NCBI GenBank assembly: GCA_036940085.1
Contig: JALLBK010000581.1
Location: 1 to 16,560 of the forward strand
Length of the DNA: 16,560 nucleotides
Source of the DNA: Discostella pseudostelligera
Lineage: Eukaryota; Bacillariophyta; Thalassiosirophyceae; Thalassiosirales; Thalassiosiraceae
Reading direction: 5' to 3'
The notes below the pieces were generated by a model, which did no database searches, was not told the origin of the DNA, and was given only the letters and a program-made list of their open reading frames with translations. The position numbers and the translations under genes were made by a program. Shown here in pieces: positions 1 to 9,924 of this stretch (positions are counted from its first letter, which is position 1; the number at the start of each line of letters is the position of its first letter).

Positions 1-1578
1 TCCCGATCCACGGCCTTTCCATGTAGTGGGAATAATTATGTTGAGGGTGGTTGTGAAGGTTGTGGAATGATAAACAACGGTGCAGAAGGAGGAGAAGAAA
101 GTGAAGTGGATGATGATGGCGAATACATTGCTGCCAATAGCGTCTCCTACTTAGAGAAGGCATGCCAGAGGAATGCTGGAAAGCGAGGAACTCTCTCGTG
201 TGACTTTGGTGCATGTGTTCCATCCACCTCGGCCGTAGGACGTCGCCTCCAGGCTGAGCCAAAGCAGCCATCAAGCTCCACCAATGGTGACGGTAATGGG
301 AACAGAAGATTTCAATGTCGCATGACAGCATCGTATGCAGAGGGATCGATGTGGAGTGCGATCGAAGCATCTGATGTCGTATATCCCTTTGGTCTACCAC
401 CACCAGCTAACAATGACGTCAACGATGGTATTATTATGGATTTTCGGTTGAAATTCGGATGTCAGACTAAGGTGAGTATCGCCTCAATGATATCAGTTGC
501 GCATAATATTCTTCGGCCCATTCTTATCACGGTGCTATCATTCACAGGTCACAGGATTGTTCCAATATCAGCTTGAAGATGGAATATTGGGTATGGACCA
601 TCGTGATGGATCATTCTGGGATCAGCTTCGTGAGTACTACGTGAAGGAGAATCCCTTTGCGTCTGATGCCGGTGAAGCGAAGGATAATGCCAACGACGAC
701 ATCGAGCATGGACAATTCTTTGACCCGTCGCAATTCTCATTGTGCTATGGTCGGCAACCTCTCTTTTCGTCTCTACCCACTGCCACTGTCGGATCNTAAC
801 GTTGGGTGGAACGGACCACCTGCTCCATCGGACTCCCATGGTTTACGCAATGAATGTCACCCCCCAGGGAGGTTGGTATGCTGTTCGGATCAAGGCTATA
901 TTCTTGCGTGCAAACAACAACGATGATGTCAATACTAGTAATCAAGGCGACAATCGGCAGTACGTGCGAGTGCAGGAAAACGAAAATGCCCTGAATGGCA
1001 GTCCAGACGATGACAAGGGCGTGATCGTTGATTCAGGCACTACGGATACCTACCTCCCATTCGCTCTCGAGCATGCGTTCCAAGTTGCATGGGGACAAAT
1101 CTTGGGTGGAGCCGATGATGGAGAAGGTGTGAAGTACGACAATAATCCAAGGCACATGACACCTGAGGAAGTAAATGCGCTTCCGACCATCCTTGTGGTA
1201 CTGCGTGGCCATGAACCTTCGAACAGCAATGTCAAGAGCGGTGAGGCGTCAATCGGCATGGCAAGTTCGCACGCGGAAATGTTCACTCAGCCTGAACCGA
1301 ACGACAATAACAGCTCCAGTACTCTACCTCTCATCTCTGAAACCGATGTAGTTGTTGCGATACCACCAAGTCATTACATGGAGGAATCTATTGTACATCG
1401 CGGGCGGTTCGCGGCGCGATTCTACTTTGTTGAACGCGCCGGTGCTCAACCGATACTTGGTAGTAATTTCCTCATGGGTCATGACGTCCATTTCGATAAT
1501 GGCCAGGGCAACCGGATAGGATTCGCTGAGTCGGATTGCGATTATTCGAAGTACCTCGAGAAGAAAGATGCGGTTTGA
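1..1578 (+). CDS. Pepsin-like (A1 family) aspartyl protease, 5'-partial, frame broken at an N
   Basis: Endopeptidase of the pepsin family; the upstream end and first catalytic DTG-type motif lie outside the window. Model: exon <1-471, intron 472-547 (GTGAGT...ACAG, phase 0), exon 548-1578. The reading frame is open from base 1. Visible family features are Cys-rich FPC...CEGCG near base 20-65, a flap-like YAEGS segment (about 330-350), FGCQTK|VTGLFQYQLEDGILGM across the splice, FSLCYG (about 733-750), LGGTD after the N, the second catalytic DSGTT with its Asp at 1030-1032, and a C-terminal ILGSNFLMG...FD...RIGFAESDC block. Frame 2 is used up to 795 and frame 1 from 796, and TAA follows in the old frame; a single lost base beside the N would repair it as GSxTLGG. 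The protein ends without a membrane segment in the last exon. It is probably secretory or vacuolar by family, but the N-terminus is not seen. The stop is 58 bp from the stop of the convergent gene. Confidence 0.88.
796..796. other. Ambiguous base N at an apparent frameshift in the protease gene
   Basis: This is the only undetermined base in the window. The protease homology runs in one frame up to 795 and in another from 796. Treating the N as two bases restores an uninterrupted family motif (...GS-x-TLGGTD), whereas deleting it leads to the third, unrelated frame. It is best read as a sequencing or consensus error, not a true mutation. Confidence 0.75.
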
Positions 1579-1636
1579 TTTCGGCAGCGATAACAGAACC
1601 TGTATACGCATTAATATACTCCTATTCAACAATATT

Positions 1637-4600
1637 CTACATAATTGCTACAACACAGACACCAATGTTGTCTGAACTTCCTCTCACGTAAGCCTCTTGT
1701 GCCAAAACTTCGGCTGCTTCCTGATATGCAGTACCGTTCTCATTTTGTTGTATCACTTGCCATGCCAGATCCACTGCTTCTTGGTTGTCGATTACATCCC
1801 AAAGGCCATCCGAAGCGAGAACAATAAAGCATGGTTTCATTGAAGATGCTTGTTTTGTTCCACAGTGCCCATGAAATTCCTTTTTTGTTAGGGCAATGAC
1901 ATGTGGAGTACGAGAGAGAACCGAAGCCAGCTTAATGTCACCCAGTGATCGAGAAACTGCGAGTCTTCCCATGACTCTATCAATACCACCTGATTCGGAT
2001 ACAAACCCTCCTCGTTCTAGAATTTGCTTTCGCTCCTCATCCGACGATGCAACATGATCTACGGTCAGCTGTATGGCATTAATGCGAGTGTCTCCGGTTT
2101 CATCAACCAACCACTGTGACATGACTGCACGAGAGTCTCCAACGTTTGCAATAATAACAGCAAGTTCCGTGACAAGCAAAATTGTTGCTGTTGTACCGCT
2201 TTCATCCATAATACCACCCGGAGAAGATGTCACTGCTTGGATGATGCCATGATGGAGGTCTTCAAACGATTGAGTGATTTTAGTTGAAATTTCATCTCGC
2301 CACGATGACCGAGAAGTCTGGTCACGTACTTGTGTATCGAGATCGGATAAACAGAGCTCAATCTTATGGTGAAACGAGGAAGACGCATATTTACTAGCAA
2401 GATTGCCGAGGTGGCCATCGAATATTCCGTAGAATTCATGAGAGGGATTCAAATGAACTGTATGGAAATCTTCTATTGATTTTCTGCAATGACACGGAAT
2501 GTGAGCTGCATACGAGAATCGACGCAAACATTTTTGTTTGTCTTACTTACCTTCGACCTTGAAGGTCACAATAGCCTGATGTTGGATGAGTCGGTAGCAT
2601 GGAATGAGCATTTAAGCATGGGGGCAAGAGACTTCGATCATAGGTACAAAATAGCGAGTGTCTACGTGATCTTGCATGGTGCTGACATGAATTGTGGTCA
2701 ATAAATTTCCTGCCACACTTTGGACAAATGAATTCGGTTACAATTGCTTCAGCTGACATGTCAATTCTTGGATCTAACGTTTGGTGCTCTAATGCATTCT
2801 GGAAGTCGGGGAGGGTAACAGGACTGGGATAGACACCATGCTGATAGCTTTGTGCTGTGAAATACGGGTGTTGAAGAGCTTCTGATGCCGACAGTCGTTC
2901 TAGTGGATTCCAGGCCAGTAGCCGCCACACCAGATGAAGTAGCGTGTTTGCGTCATCATCAAACCCTATACCAAGAGGGTCACGAGCTCGCAATGCATTG
3001 TGAAAATCCTGAGATGCAATTTGAGATTATGTTGAGCGAAGCAGAGCATAGCAGAGATCAAAGTTGTACAGCAATTCAATGCAATTGGCAATTGTCGCCA
3101 GCCATAGCAAAGTGAAGTGGAACCTTACCTTCAAAGTGCACTTTTGCTTCACAACATTGACGTCGTAAAGAGGATCTCCAAGCCTAAGTGGCCAGTTCAT
3201 CCCATCGAATTCAGTAGGGACATAAATGCAAAATTGCGACAGAGCCGCAAGAAATAATGCCCGTTGAACATCAAGGGAACTTGCTCCCACTTTTGTCAAC
3301 CTATTTGTCAATAGAGCCGTAGTTCGCTGATCCACGGAAAAAACATTCGGAGTGCCTAGCAGCAACTCTAGCGCCTGTAACAGTTAGAGTGAGAACAGCT
3401 TAGGCAATCAGCATCGGTAAGTGGGCATGGTATTTGAACTGAATGCAACTCACGACGACACCGATCGACCATGAATCGTAGCTGGTGGGGCGTTCAAGAT
3501 AGAAAGGGATCCAAGATGACTCTTGGAAAAGCACTTCCGGGCTATGGACAATGTGATTCAAATAAGAATCCATAGGCAGCGAGTATCAGGACACATGATT
3601 GATAAATGTTCATAAACTTACGGAGCATATTCATTTGTCTGTTCTTTCAACGAAGGACCGTTGACGTACAAGTTTCGAGATGAGAATTCGTCCCATGCGG
3701 ATGAAAAATCTCCGAGGAGACAACGGACTGAATCAATCTTTGTGGGGATGGATCCATCGGTAGTTGTAGGGGTTGTCTTGCACATGATATTTGACGGCTT
3801 GATGTCTCTGCATTTCAGGAGATGCAAATAAAGACTATCAGTGCTCTTTGAAACGAATCGCGAGCTGATATAACCATGCCACACGTTCCTACCCCACTTA
3901 CCGATGAACGATGCCTCGTTTGTGCAAAAACTCAACAGATGAAATCAATTGCTTAAGTACTTCTGAAATGATGGAATTATAATGCATGCGTCTTGGTATG
4001 GGATTGATCTAAGGGAAATAAGCATGCAGCAATGAATATGGAATACGAGCCTCACCTCGCAAAAGTTCTCGCCCTGCACGAGAAGCTCGTTCACTATACC
4101 GATTTTGATTCGGTTGAAATATCACCAACGATTCATCATCCTGATGACGTCCACCCGCAATACCCCATCGCAGCTTCCTCCAAAATGCCGAGTGTTGAAA
4201 CACCAAGTAACCACCAGTATCGACGGGAGTGTACAAGAATGAGCGTAAAGACGATCCGGCATTTTCGAACACTATCCACAGCTCGACTTGCCCACGATGG
4301 CCTTCTCGAAAGAAGTGATCGACGTAGGAGGTAAACAAACCCGACGATTCGACTTCTCGAGCGAGGAGCTCACCAAAATAGATCTCCCGTAACCCTGCTT
4401 CTAATACCGGGTAGCCATATTCTATTTTCAATCGCTTCACAATCAAATCTCGATCAGCGTCGCAGGAGGAGGAAGAGGATGCTGTTGAACTTTCATTAAT
4501 GGAGCCAATGTACTCGTCACTTGCTCCTCTCAGGATAATTGGACAACGACGTCGCGCCCTCCATATTTCACCATGAGATCCTCCCGCAAATGGACGCTTC

Positions 4601-6063
4601 CCATCTTCTTCGTATATGTTACTCTGGTACGGTAGTGGTGTCCGGTGGTTGAGATCGGAACTGCTACCCAGGAGACCATTATTGCCATCGACATTGACCA
4701 TGGTGTGGCTCCCGCTGCCTCTGTGCAATAGCTGTGCAATATGGGTCACCCATGAAAACCATCGGTAGGAAACCTGTTGATCGCCGCTACCACTACCGCC
4801 ACCGAGGCCATACCAAGACGATTGCTTATTCACTGTTTGCAATTCACGACTGTCGTTGTTACTACCAGTATCATCATTCTTTGCGCTGGAAGTCCACTCG
4901 CCTTGAGTAATCGTAAGTGCCACGGGTTGATATGCAAAATCGTGTCTGTGCACGTCGACAATACCCAATTCTAACGGCTCTCGTCCTATCAATGCATATT
5001 GTACCACCCGTGTGTCATGATCATATTGTTGTCCCATATCTTGGAGACATTGACTCGTCAAGTTGTCATCCTCGCCTTCTACCTCCGCCTTCGCCTCCTC
5101 CTCTATCGTATCCTCGTAGTCATTATCGGTCTCCGTCGAAGATTCCAGTGATGAAGTGATGAAGCCTTCACGATGAGTTGGTGGTGTATCATCAAGACCA
5201 TTCGCCCCGACTCCTACTGCTCCACTATCCTCCTCTCGTGGGAACACATACACCACCATACCGGGTTGCACATCATCGTCCGACAGTTCATTTTCGATCA
5301 TTGCATTACTGCCATTGCTTCTACCCTCCCCAAAAATGTCATTGGATGATACTTCCAGTGGAGGAGGGTGATAAGGTATCGTCAAGGATTTGTCTATAAT
5401 ACCATCGATCTCTCCTGCATTGCTAATAACTATGTTGTCGTCTGCGTCCAACAACTCGGGAGGGCACCATGCACCAACCCATCTCTCCCGTCGATGATAC
5501 TGATTTGGATAATTATGAAGTTCCCTATCATCCGCCACCTTCGCCTCTGTACGTTCTTCCAACCCCTCTCCCTCATGCGATATCACTTCATCTCCGTCAT
5601 TAACCATCTGTGTCTGTTGCAAGACTTGATAGTTGCCGTTCTTCTTGAACGACAACCACGGTAGATTAAGTGGCAGCTGCAGTTGTACAAATGGCAACCG
5701 TCTTGATATTTCAGAAGCAATTGCACGAGAGAATCTTTCCACGACCGTTGGGAAATTAGTATTGTCATATTTGACGGAATGAATCTCGTTCTCCATCGCA
5801 TGATGAACATTATGATGTTGTAATGTATCAATATCGACATCATTGTCGTCTTTCCAAAATTTATCATCGTCGACTTCTAACAATTCTTGATGATCTATTA
5901 TTTTTTGTTCATTATCAAAATCCAACTCATCATTCACTGTAGCTGCAGCTTCCAATGGTGAATCGACGGCGGCGGCGGCGGCGGCGGAGGCAACAGCATA
6001 AGTATCACATAAAATCGATGCGATTAGTAGTAGTAGTAACATCGAAACGAAAACATGCAACAT
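1637..6063 (-). CDS. Signal peptide - protein kinase - C2H2 zinc finger - PP2C phosphatase fusion
   Basis: Predicted dual-activity enzyme of about 1297 residues: Ser/Thr-type kinase plus metal-dependent PP2C phosphatase. Exons on the minus strand: 6063-4056, 3962-3902, 3807-3622, 3541-3454, 3374-3129, 3008-2551, 2483-1637; all six introns are GT-AG and keep frame. The ATG at 6063-6061 is the first in frame, with an upstream stop at 6093-6091. Residues 1-26 form a hydrophobic signal peptide, and 30-485 are acidic and low in complexity. Kinase (about 490-915): glycine loop near 494-499, Lys543, Glu560, HRDIKPSN with Asp691 and Asn696, DFS instead of DFG (Asp723), PPE for APE (752-754), YDSWSIG. 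Zinc finger C-X2-C-X12-H-X5-H at 958-980. PP2C (about 1007-1297): GRRKSIEDF, DGH at 1038-1040, GDSRAV, ASDGLWD with Asp1241, SSDN with Asp1287; the metal-binding Asp residues are present. The activation-segment pattern (GP..EQT.EYAPPE) resembles plant kinase/PP2C proteins as I remember them. No second membrane segment is seen. Confidence 0.9.
5967..5987. repeat. (CGG)n trinucleotide run encoding poly-alanine
   Basis: Seven CGG units on the plus strand lie inside the kinase-PP2C gene and encode the alanine run just after the signal peptide hydrophobic core (about residues 25-33). The run sits at the predicted signal-peptidase region, so length variation would change the spacer and not the catalytic domains. 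Confidence 0.8.
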
Positions 6064-6432
6064 GATGATCAATGGTGGGATGCAATGGGATCATGTTGGT
6101 AATGAATGGATATAGCTAGGTAGTCGGTTGGAAGGAAATTCTGGCGGCATGCGACCAGTTTCGGATTTCATGGTTCATCGTCGTCGTCGTGGTCGTCGTC
6201 GTCGCTAGTCGTCGCTGTCAGACACCGTCGACGGACAGAAAGTCAAGGAGTCGCCGGTGTGATGGACAGACTATGGAGTTTCAGTTGGCAGAAAATCTTG
6301 GCGGGAACGCTGACACAGCGAATCTTCATGCTTCAGGCCGGCAGCCATCACTACTTCATTCATGGTGCCTCTCGTTCCAGTTCCTTCATTTCTTCATCAG
6401 CCTACATTAAGTTCATCAATTATTGCATCATC
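6064..6432. promoter_or_regulatory. Divergent intergenic region between the kinase-PP2C gene and the pentapeptide gene
   Basis: These 369 bp separate two outward-facing start codons, so both core promoters and both 5' leaders must lie here or overlap the genes. It contains a degenerate TCG/GTC microsatellite (6176-6216) and an E2F-like TTGGCGGGAA at 6298-6307. A frame open from 6259 runs in phase into the pentapeptide gene, but using an ATG there would bury that protein's signal peptide. No convincing TATA box was seen. Confidence 0.55.
6176..6216. repeat. Degenerate TCG/GTC microsatellite
   Basis: A trinucleotide run of TCG units is interrupted by GG and CTA; it lies between two divergent start codons and is probably non-coding leader or promoter sequence. 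Confidence 0.75.
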
Positions 6433-7330
6433 ATGGTCCGACGATTCCCCCCTCTTGTTGGCATTGCATGCCTCTACCAATCTTTGTGCGTGACGGCTTT
6501 TGTCTCGCCGGGAAATGGGTTGTCTCGTCGATATTCCTCGGCAAGAACGGCGACGGCGTCAAACGGCGATAGTTCCCATCACCATCATCATGTTGTCGCC
6601 AACACACAATCTTTCGCCACCGCCGCCATCCTATCCATCAGCGTACTGTGCAGTAGCATCCTTACTCCACTCCCTGCACTAGCTTCTATAGCAAGTGGTG
6701 CCGACGCCGGAGCTTCCATTGCATCCAACTCGAAAATAACTACGGGAGGTGCATCGACTCTTCAAAGTGGAAGGACCATTGCGATTACACGTGGTGTCAA
6801 TCTCGATAACTCAAATTTTGCCGGAGCCAATTTGAAGGGAGTGGCATTTCAACAAAGTATTGTACGGGATGCAGATTTTAGTGGTTCTAATTTGGTTGGC
6901 GCATCTTTCTTTGACGCAACCGTTGATGGAAGTAATTTTGAGGGTGCTGGTGAGTACTATTGGGGATTGGGACGAGTTGTGCTACATGTGATTTTGTTTT
7001 TGCATTTCTTTGTGCATAAGATTGATCAATTCAGCCCTTATTATCTCATCGATGCTCTTGGTTGTTTCCAAAAAAAAATAAGATATGTCACTATGCAATG
7101 TCGAAATGGCCCAATTCAATCGAGCCAACTTAAAGAATGCCGTCTTGCGTGAAATGTATGTCTCGGGCTCGACTCTCTTCGAGGGTGTTAAATCAATTGA
7201 GAACTCAGATTGGTCTGAGACACAACTACGGAAAGATCAAACAAAGTATTTGTGCAATCATCCGACGGCCAAGGGGACGAATCCGGTGACTGGGGTGGAT
7301 ACTCGTGAAAGTTTGATGTGTCCGGATTAA
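6433..7330 (+). CDS. Thylakoid-lumen pentapeptide-repeat protein
   Basis: A 254-residue protein encoded by exons 6433-6949 and 7083-7330, with intron 6950-7082 (phase 1). The pentapeptide fold is a right-handed beta-helix; plant lumenal relatives exist but their biochemical role is unclear, so none is asserted. The ATG at 6433 is chosen because it gives a signal peptide followed by VTA|F (residues 20-23), an ASAF-type diatom plastid-import motif. A second hydrophobic stretch (about 61-80) ends in ALA at 82-84, as expected for a thylakoid transit signal, so the mature protein would start near residue 85. Repeats of the A(D/N)LXX type follow, for example NFAGANLKG, DFSGSNLVGASF, and across the splice NFEGADMSLCNVEMAQFNRANLKNA. 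The C-terminus is a non-repeat tail with two Cys (CNH, CPD). A natural five-His run is at 49-53. Earlier in-frame ATGs (6259, 6328) would destroy the signal peptide. Confidence 0.87.
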
Positions 7331-7410
7331 GATAGGAATTGAGTTGTTATGTTTCGTGGATGGCTCTGTAGAGAGAGGCTAACAAGCAGCAACGATATTG
7401 GAATTCCGTG

Positions 7411-9678
7411 TCATAATCTTAGGTAATACCATTTATTCCTTCTCTTCTTCAGTCTCCTGCCACTGTCGGTCCGAAGGGCACGCTTCCTTATGTTCGTAGA
7501 CATCCTTCGTAATTCTTCCATGACGATCCCCCTTGTCAATTTTCTTCCCGGTCTCGTTTTCATAACATCCCAAATCACTCGTCGTTGTGATAAACCCGTT
7601 ATCGATGCTGAATCTTTCAATAGTCGTCGAATTTTTTGTCGGTCAATTATCATTTTGCCATTCTCCGATGGCGAACGAATCAGAGTTTGCACTGTTCTAT
7701 CAACTACCGGGCTACGCGTCGGATTGCGAAGCAATCTATTTAACGCATATGGATACATGACCGTAAGAACATTGAATGTCGGATCTAACGATTTGGCAAT
7801 ACCCTCGAGTGTGCTTAATGCCCTTGCATTGTTAATGAAGTAGGGTGGTAAATCGAACTGGAACCGTGGAACGAGGCGCGATAATGAATCGAGGAGTTTG
7901 TCGAATTTGAGCTCGGGTATTGCGGTATTTCGTGCACTTCCTCCTTCTTCTTTTCCAGAGGATATGTTCTCGATGACGGGATACAATAATGCATTGTCAA
8001 AGGTAGCACGCAGCGCATCAGCCAATGCCGCCCTCTCGTTCTCATCATCCAGGACATGCTGCGGAATCAAATGCAATTCACCAAACAGGGATGCTACGGC
8101 GTAGGCATCTCGTTCAAACACCTGCAATGCCACCGCACAGACTAATGCATCACGGACACGTTCGGGAATTGTCGATAATAAGCCAAAGTCGAGATAGCCA
8201 AGGGAAACCTCTGCAGAATTATTGTCTTCGTTTCGGCGTAGTATCTTAAGCAGATTGCCTGCGTGGGGGTCCGCTTTTTAGGTTCGAGACAATAACAACA
8301 CAGCGGAGTAAACAATCAGAGACACTTGAACGTCGTGAAATGGTCTTCAAAAATAAAATAATGAAGACTCGACCTCACCATGTAATGTTCCAGTAACAAG
8401 TAGCTGGTGCAATGTGCAATCGATGGCAACTTTGACCAATGCTAAATTCTCTTTCCTTGTTGCATCGTCGTCACCGTTGCCGTTGTTATTTCCCGAATCA
8501 TCATCACCATTAACGACTTCACGTCGTCGAACATTGGTCAGTTTTGTCCCATCAATCCATTCCATAACCAATACATTCTCGGTACACCAATCGAGATATA
8601 CTTCTGGAACGACGACACGGGGTATTGTTGTGTTCTTCTTTCTCTTCGGCGATGATATGTTCCTGCTACTGCTGCCCCCTTCGGAATACAAATTGGCAAA
8701 GGTGACAATATTGTTCGCTTCATTACGATAATCCAACTCCTCAAGTATACGCGACTTGAATTCGCGTACTGCAGGGACCAACTGCGTATTAATGAGACGT
8801 TGTGTAGGTTTGGACCTGGATGGCAATGGTATTGTCGACGAACTTGGATTTGACGATGATGGTGGAAAGGAAATCGCAGGGATGGAATCCAGAAATTCAG
8901 CTATGGCAAGTAACATTTTCGAATCCTGTTCCACTACTTGTCGCACCCCGGGACGTTGGACCTTCACTGCCACACGGATGGGTGGTTGTCCCGATTGAGT
9001 ACTAGGTAAGTACGCCTCATACACTTGTCCAATCGATGCCGCAGCCACGGGGAGTTCAGAGAAGCTCGACACCAATGCTTTAATATCCTCCTTGGAATGA
9101 TGTGATGCCATCAATTCTTTTGTTACAATATCTCTAGCTTCCACCGATCTAAAAGGTTCCATATCATCCTGCAATGATGACAATGCCATGGAGAGGGATG
9201 GAGGTACGACATCTGGACGTGAACCAAGGGCTTGACCAAATTTGACATACGTCGGGCCAAGTAATTCAAGAGCATTGGCAAACCGAGCTGCGTGGGAAAT
9301 AACTGCGTGCTTTGATGATGCTGATGAGGATGCAGCAGGGGTGGTGGTCGCCCAGAATGTGTCCCACCCTCCATCGTCATAGTCGCCAGGACGAAATGCC
9401 GAGAACAATGTCGAAAGCAGTATCGGTGCAACAACCTTTCCTCCTAAGATTATACCAATTTCAGATGCCCGTCGGACTGCAGCAGGGTACATGGAGGAGA
9501 CGTCGCCTTCTCCATGATGATCGAGTTGATCAGTAATTCTAGTGCTGGTGGAAGTACTGGTACTGGACTTGTCAGACGATGACAAAGGCGCACTTTGGCT
9601 GTAGGCAGCGACAGGGTCAACGAATGGCACGACGACGCTGCATAGCACTAGCAGTGTCTCCCTCGGCATAACTCTCAT
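7411..9678 (-). CDS. ABC1 (UbiB/ADCK) family atypical kinase, probably plastid-targeted
   Basis: A 720-residue protein encoded by exons 9678-8379 and 8273-7411, with intron 8274-8378 (phase 1). ABC1 kinases are atypical protein-kinase-like proteins linked to quinone and, in plastids, prenyl-lipid metabolism; the substrate here is unknown. Family motifs in order: KFGQ at 146-149 followed by LGSRPDVVPP, the Ala-rich loop PVAAASIGQ (210-218) that replaces the glycine loop, VAVK with Lys239, EELDYRNEAN (313-322), LVMEWIDG (370-377), HADPHAGN joined exactly across the splice (433-440), and YLDFG with Asp462. The C-terminal extension of about 250 residues ends in a very basic tail. The N-terminus is hydrophobic (about 8-24) and is followed by VAAY, a non-canonical ASAF-like site with Tyr at +1, so plastid targeting is likely but less secure than for the neighbours. 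Low-complexity Ser/Thr and Asp/Asn inserts lie at 33-48 and 390-407. The stop is 80 bp from that of the convergent pentapeptide gene. Confidence 0.9.
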
Positions 9679-9859
9679 CGCCTTGTTATTGTTAGCATCT
9701 AATGCTCATGACCACGTGCTCTTACTAGATACGCTCTTGCCGGCTATGGGCTATGTCTTATGGTACTCCTAGTACTAGGTTATGTGTTATGGTATTAGTC
9801 CATGGTTCATGGTCATCGTCATCGTGTGGTGCTTGCGTGCGTGCCGCCGACGCCGGGCC

Positions 9860-9891
9860 CTTCCCGCCAAACACAAGTTTTCCCGCCAAAA
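9860..9891. promoter_or_regulatory. Two E2F-like motifs
   Basis: CTTCCCGCCAAA at 9860-9871 and TTTTCCCGCCAAAA at 9878-9891 match the TTTSSCGC-type E2F/DP consensus; the second matches it almost perfectly. They lie 18 bp apart start to start, between two divergent genes, 369 bp or more from the HSF start and about 180 bp from the ABC1K start. Binding is inferred from the consensus only. Confidence 0.45.
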
Positions 9892-9902
9892 GTGCTTATT
9901 GA

Positions 9903-9924
9903 ATTTAAATTTCAAATTTTAAAT
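9903..9924. repeat. AT-rich imperfect palindrome
   Basis: ATTTAAATTTCAAATTTTAAAT is almost self-complementary and all but one base is A or T. It lies just after the E2F-like pair, about 336 bp before the HSF start codon; it could be an A/T-rich promoter element. Confidence 0.5.

Noticed and set aside
2014..2025. TTCTAGAA heat-shock-element-like palindrome
   Set aside because: It lies inside the PP2C coding exon, far from any start codon; chance occurrence is likely.
4032..5664. Plus-strand frames opposite the kinase gene
   Set aside because: They are antisense shadows of the exon encoding the signal peptide, acidic region and kinase N-lobe, which has clear motifs.
6061..6072. Kinase-PP2C start at 6072
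   Set aside because: That codon is TTG; the true first ATG in frame is 6063-6061, after an upstream stop.
6259..6432. In-frame upstream extension of the pentapeptide protein
   Set aside because: Starting at 6259 or 6328 would place up to 58 residues before the signal peptide and abolish the plastid motif; 6433 is the better start.
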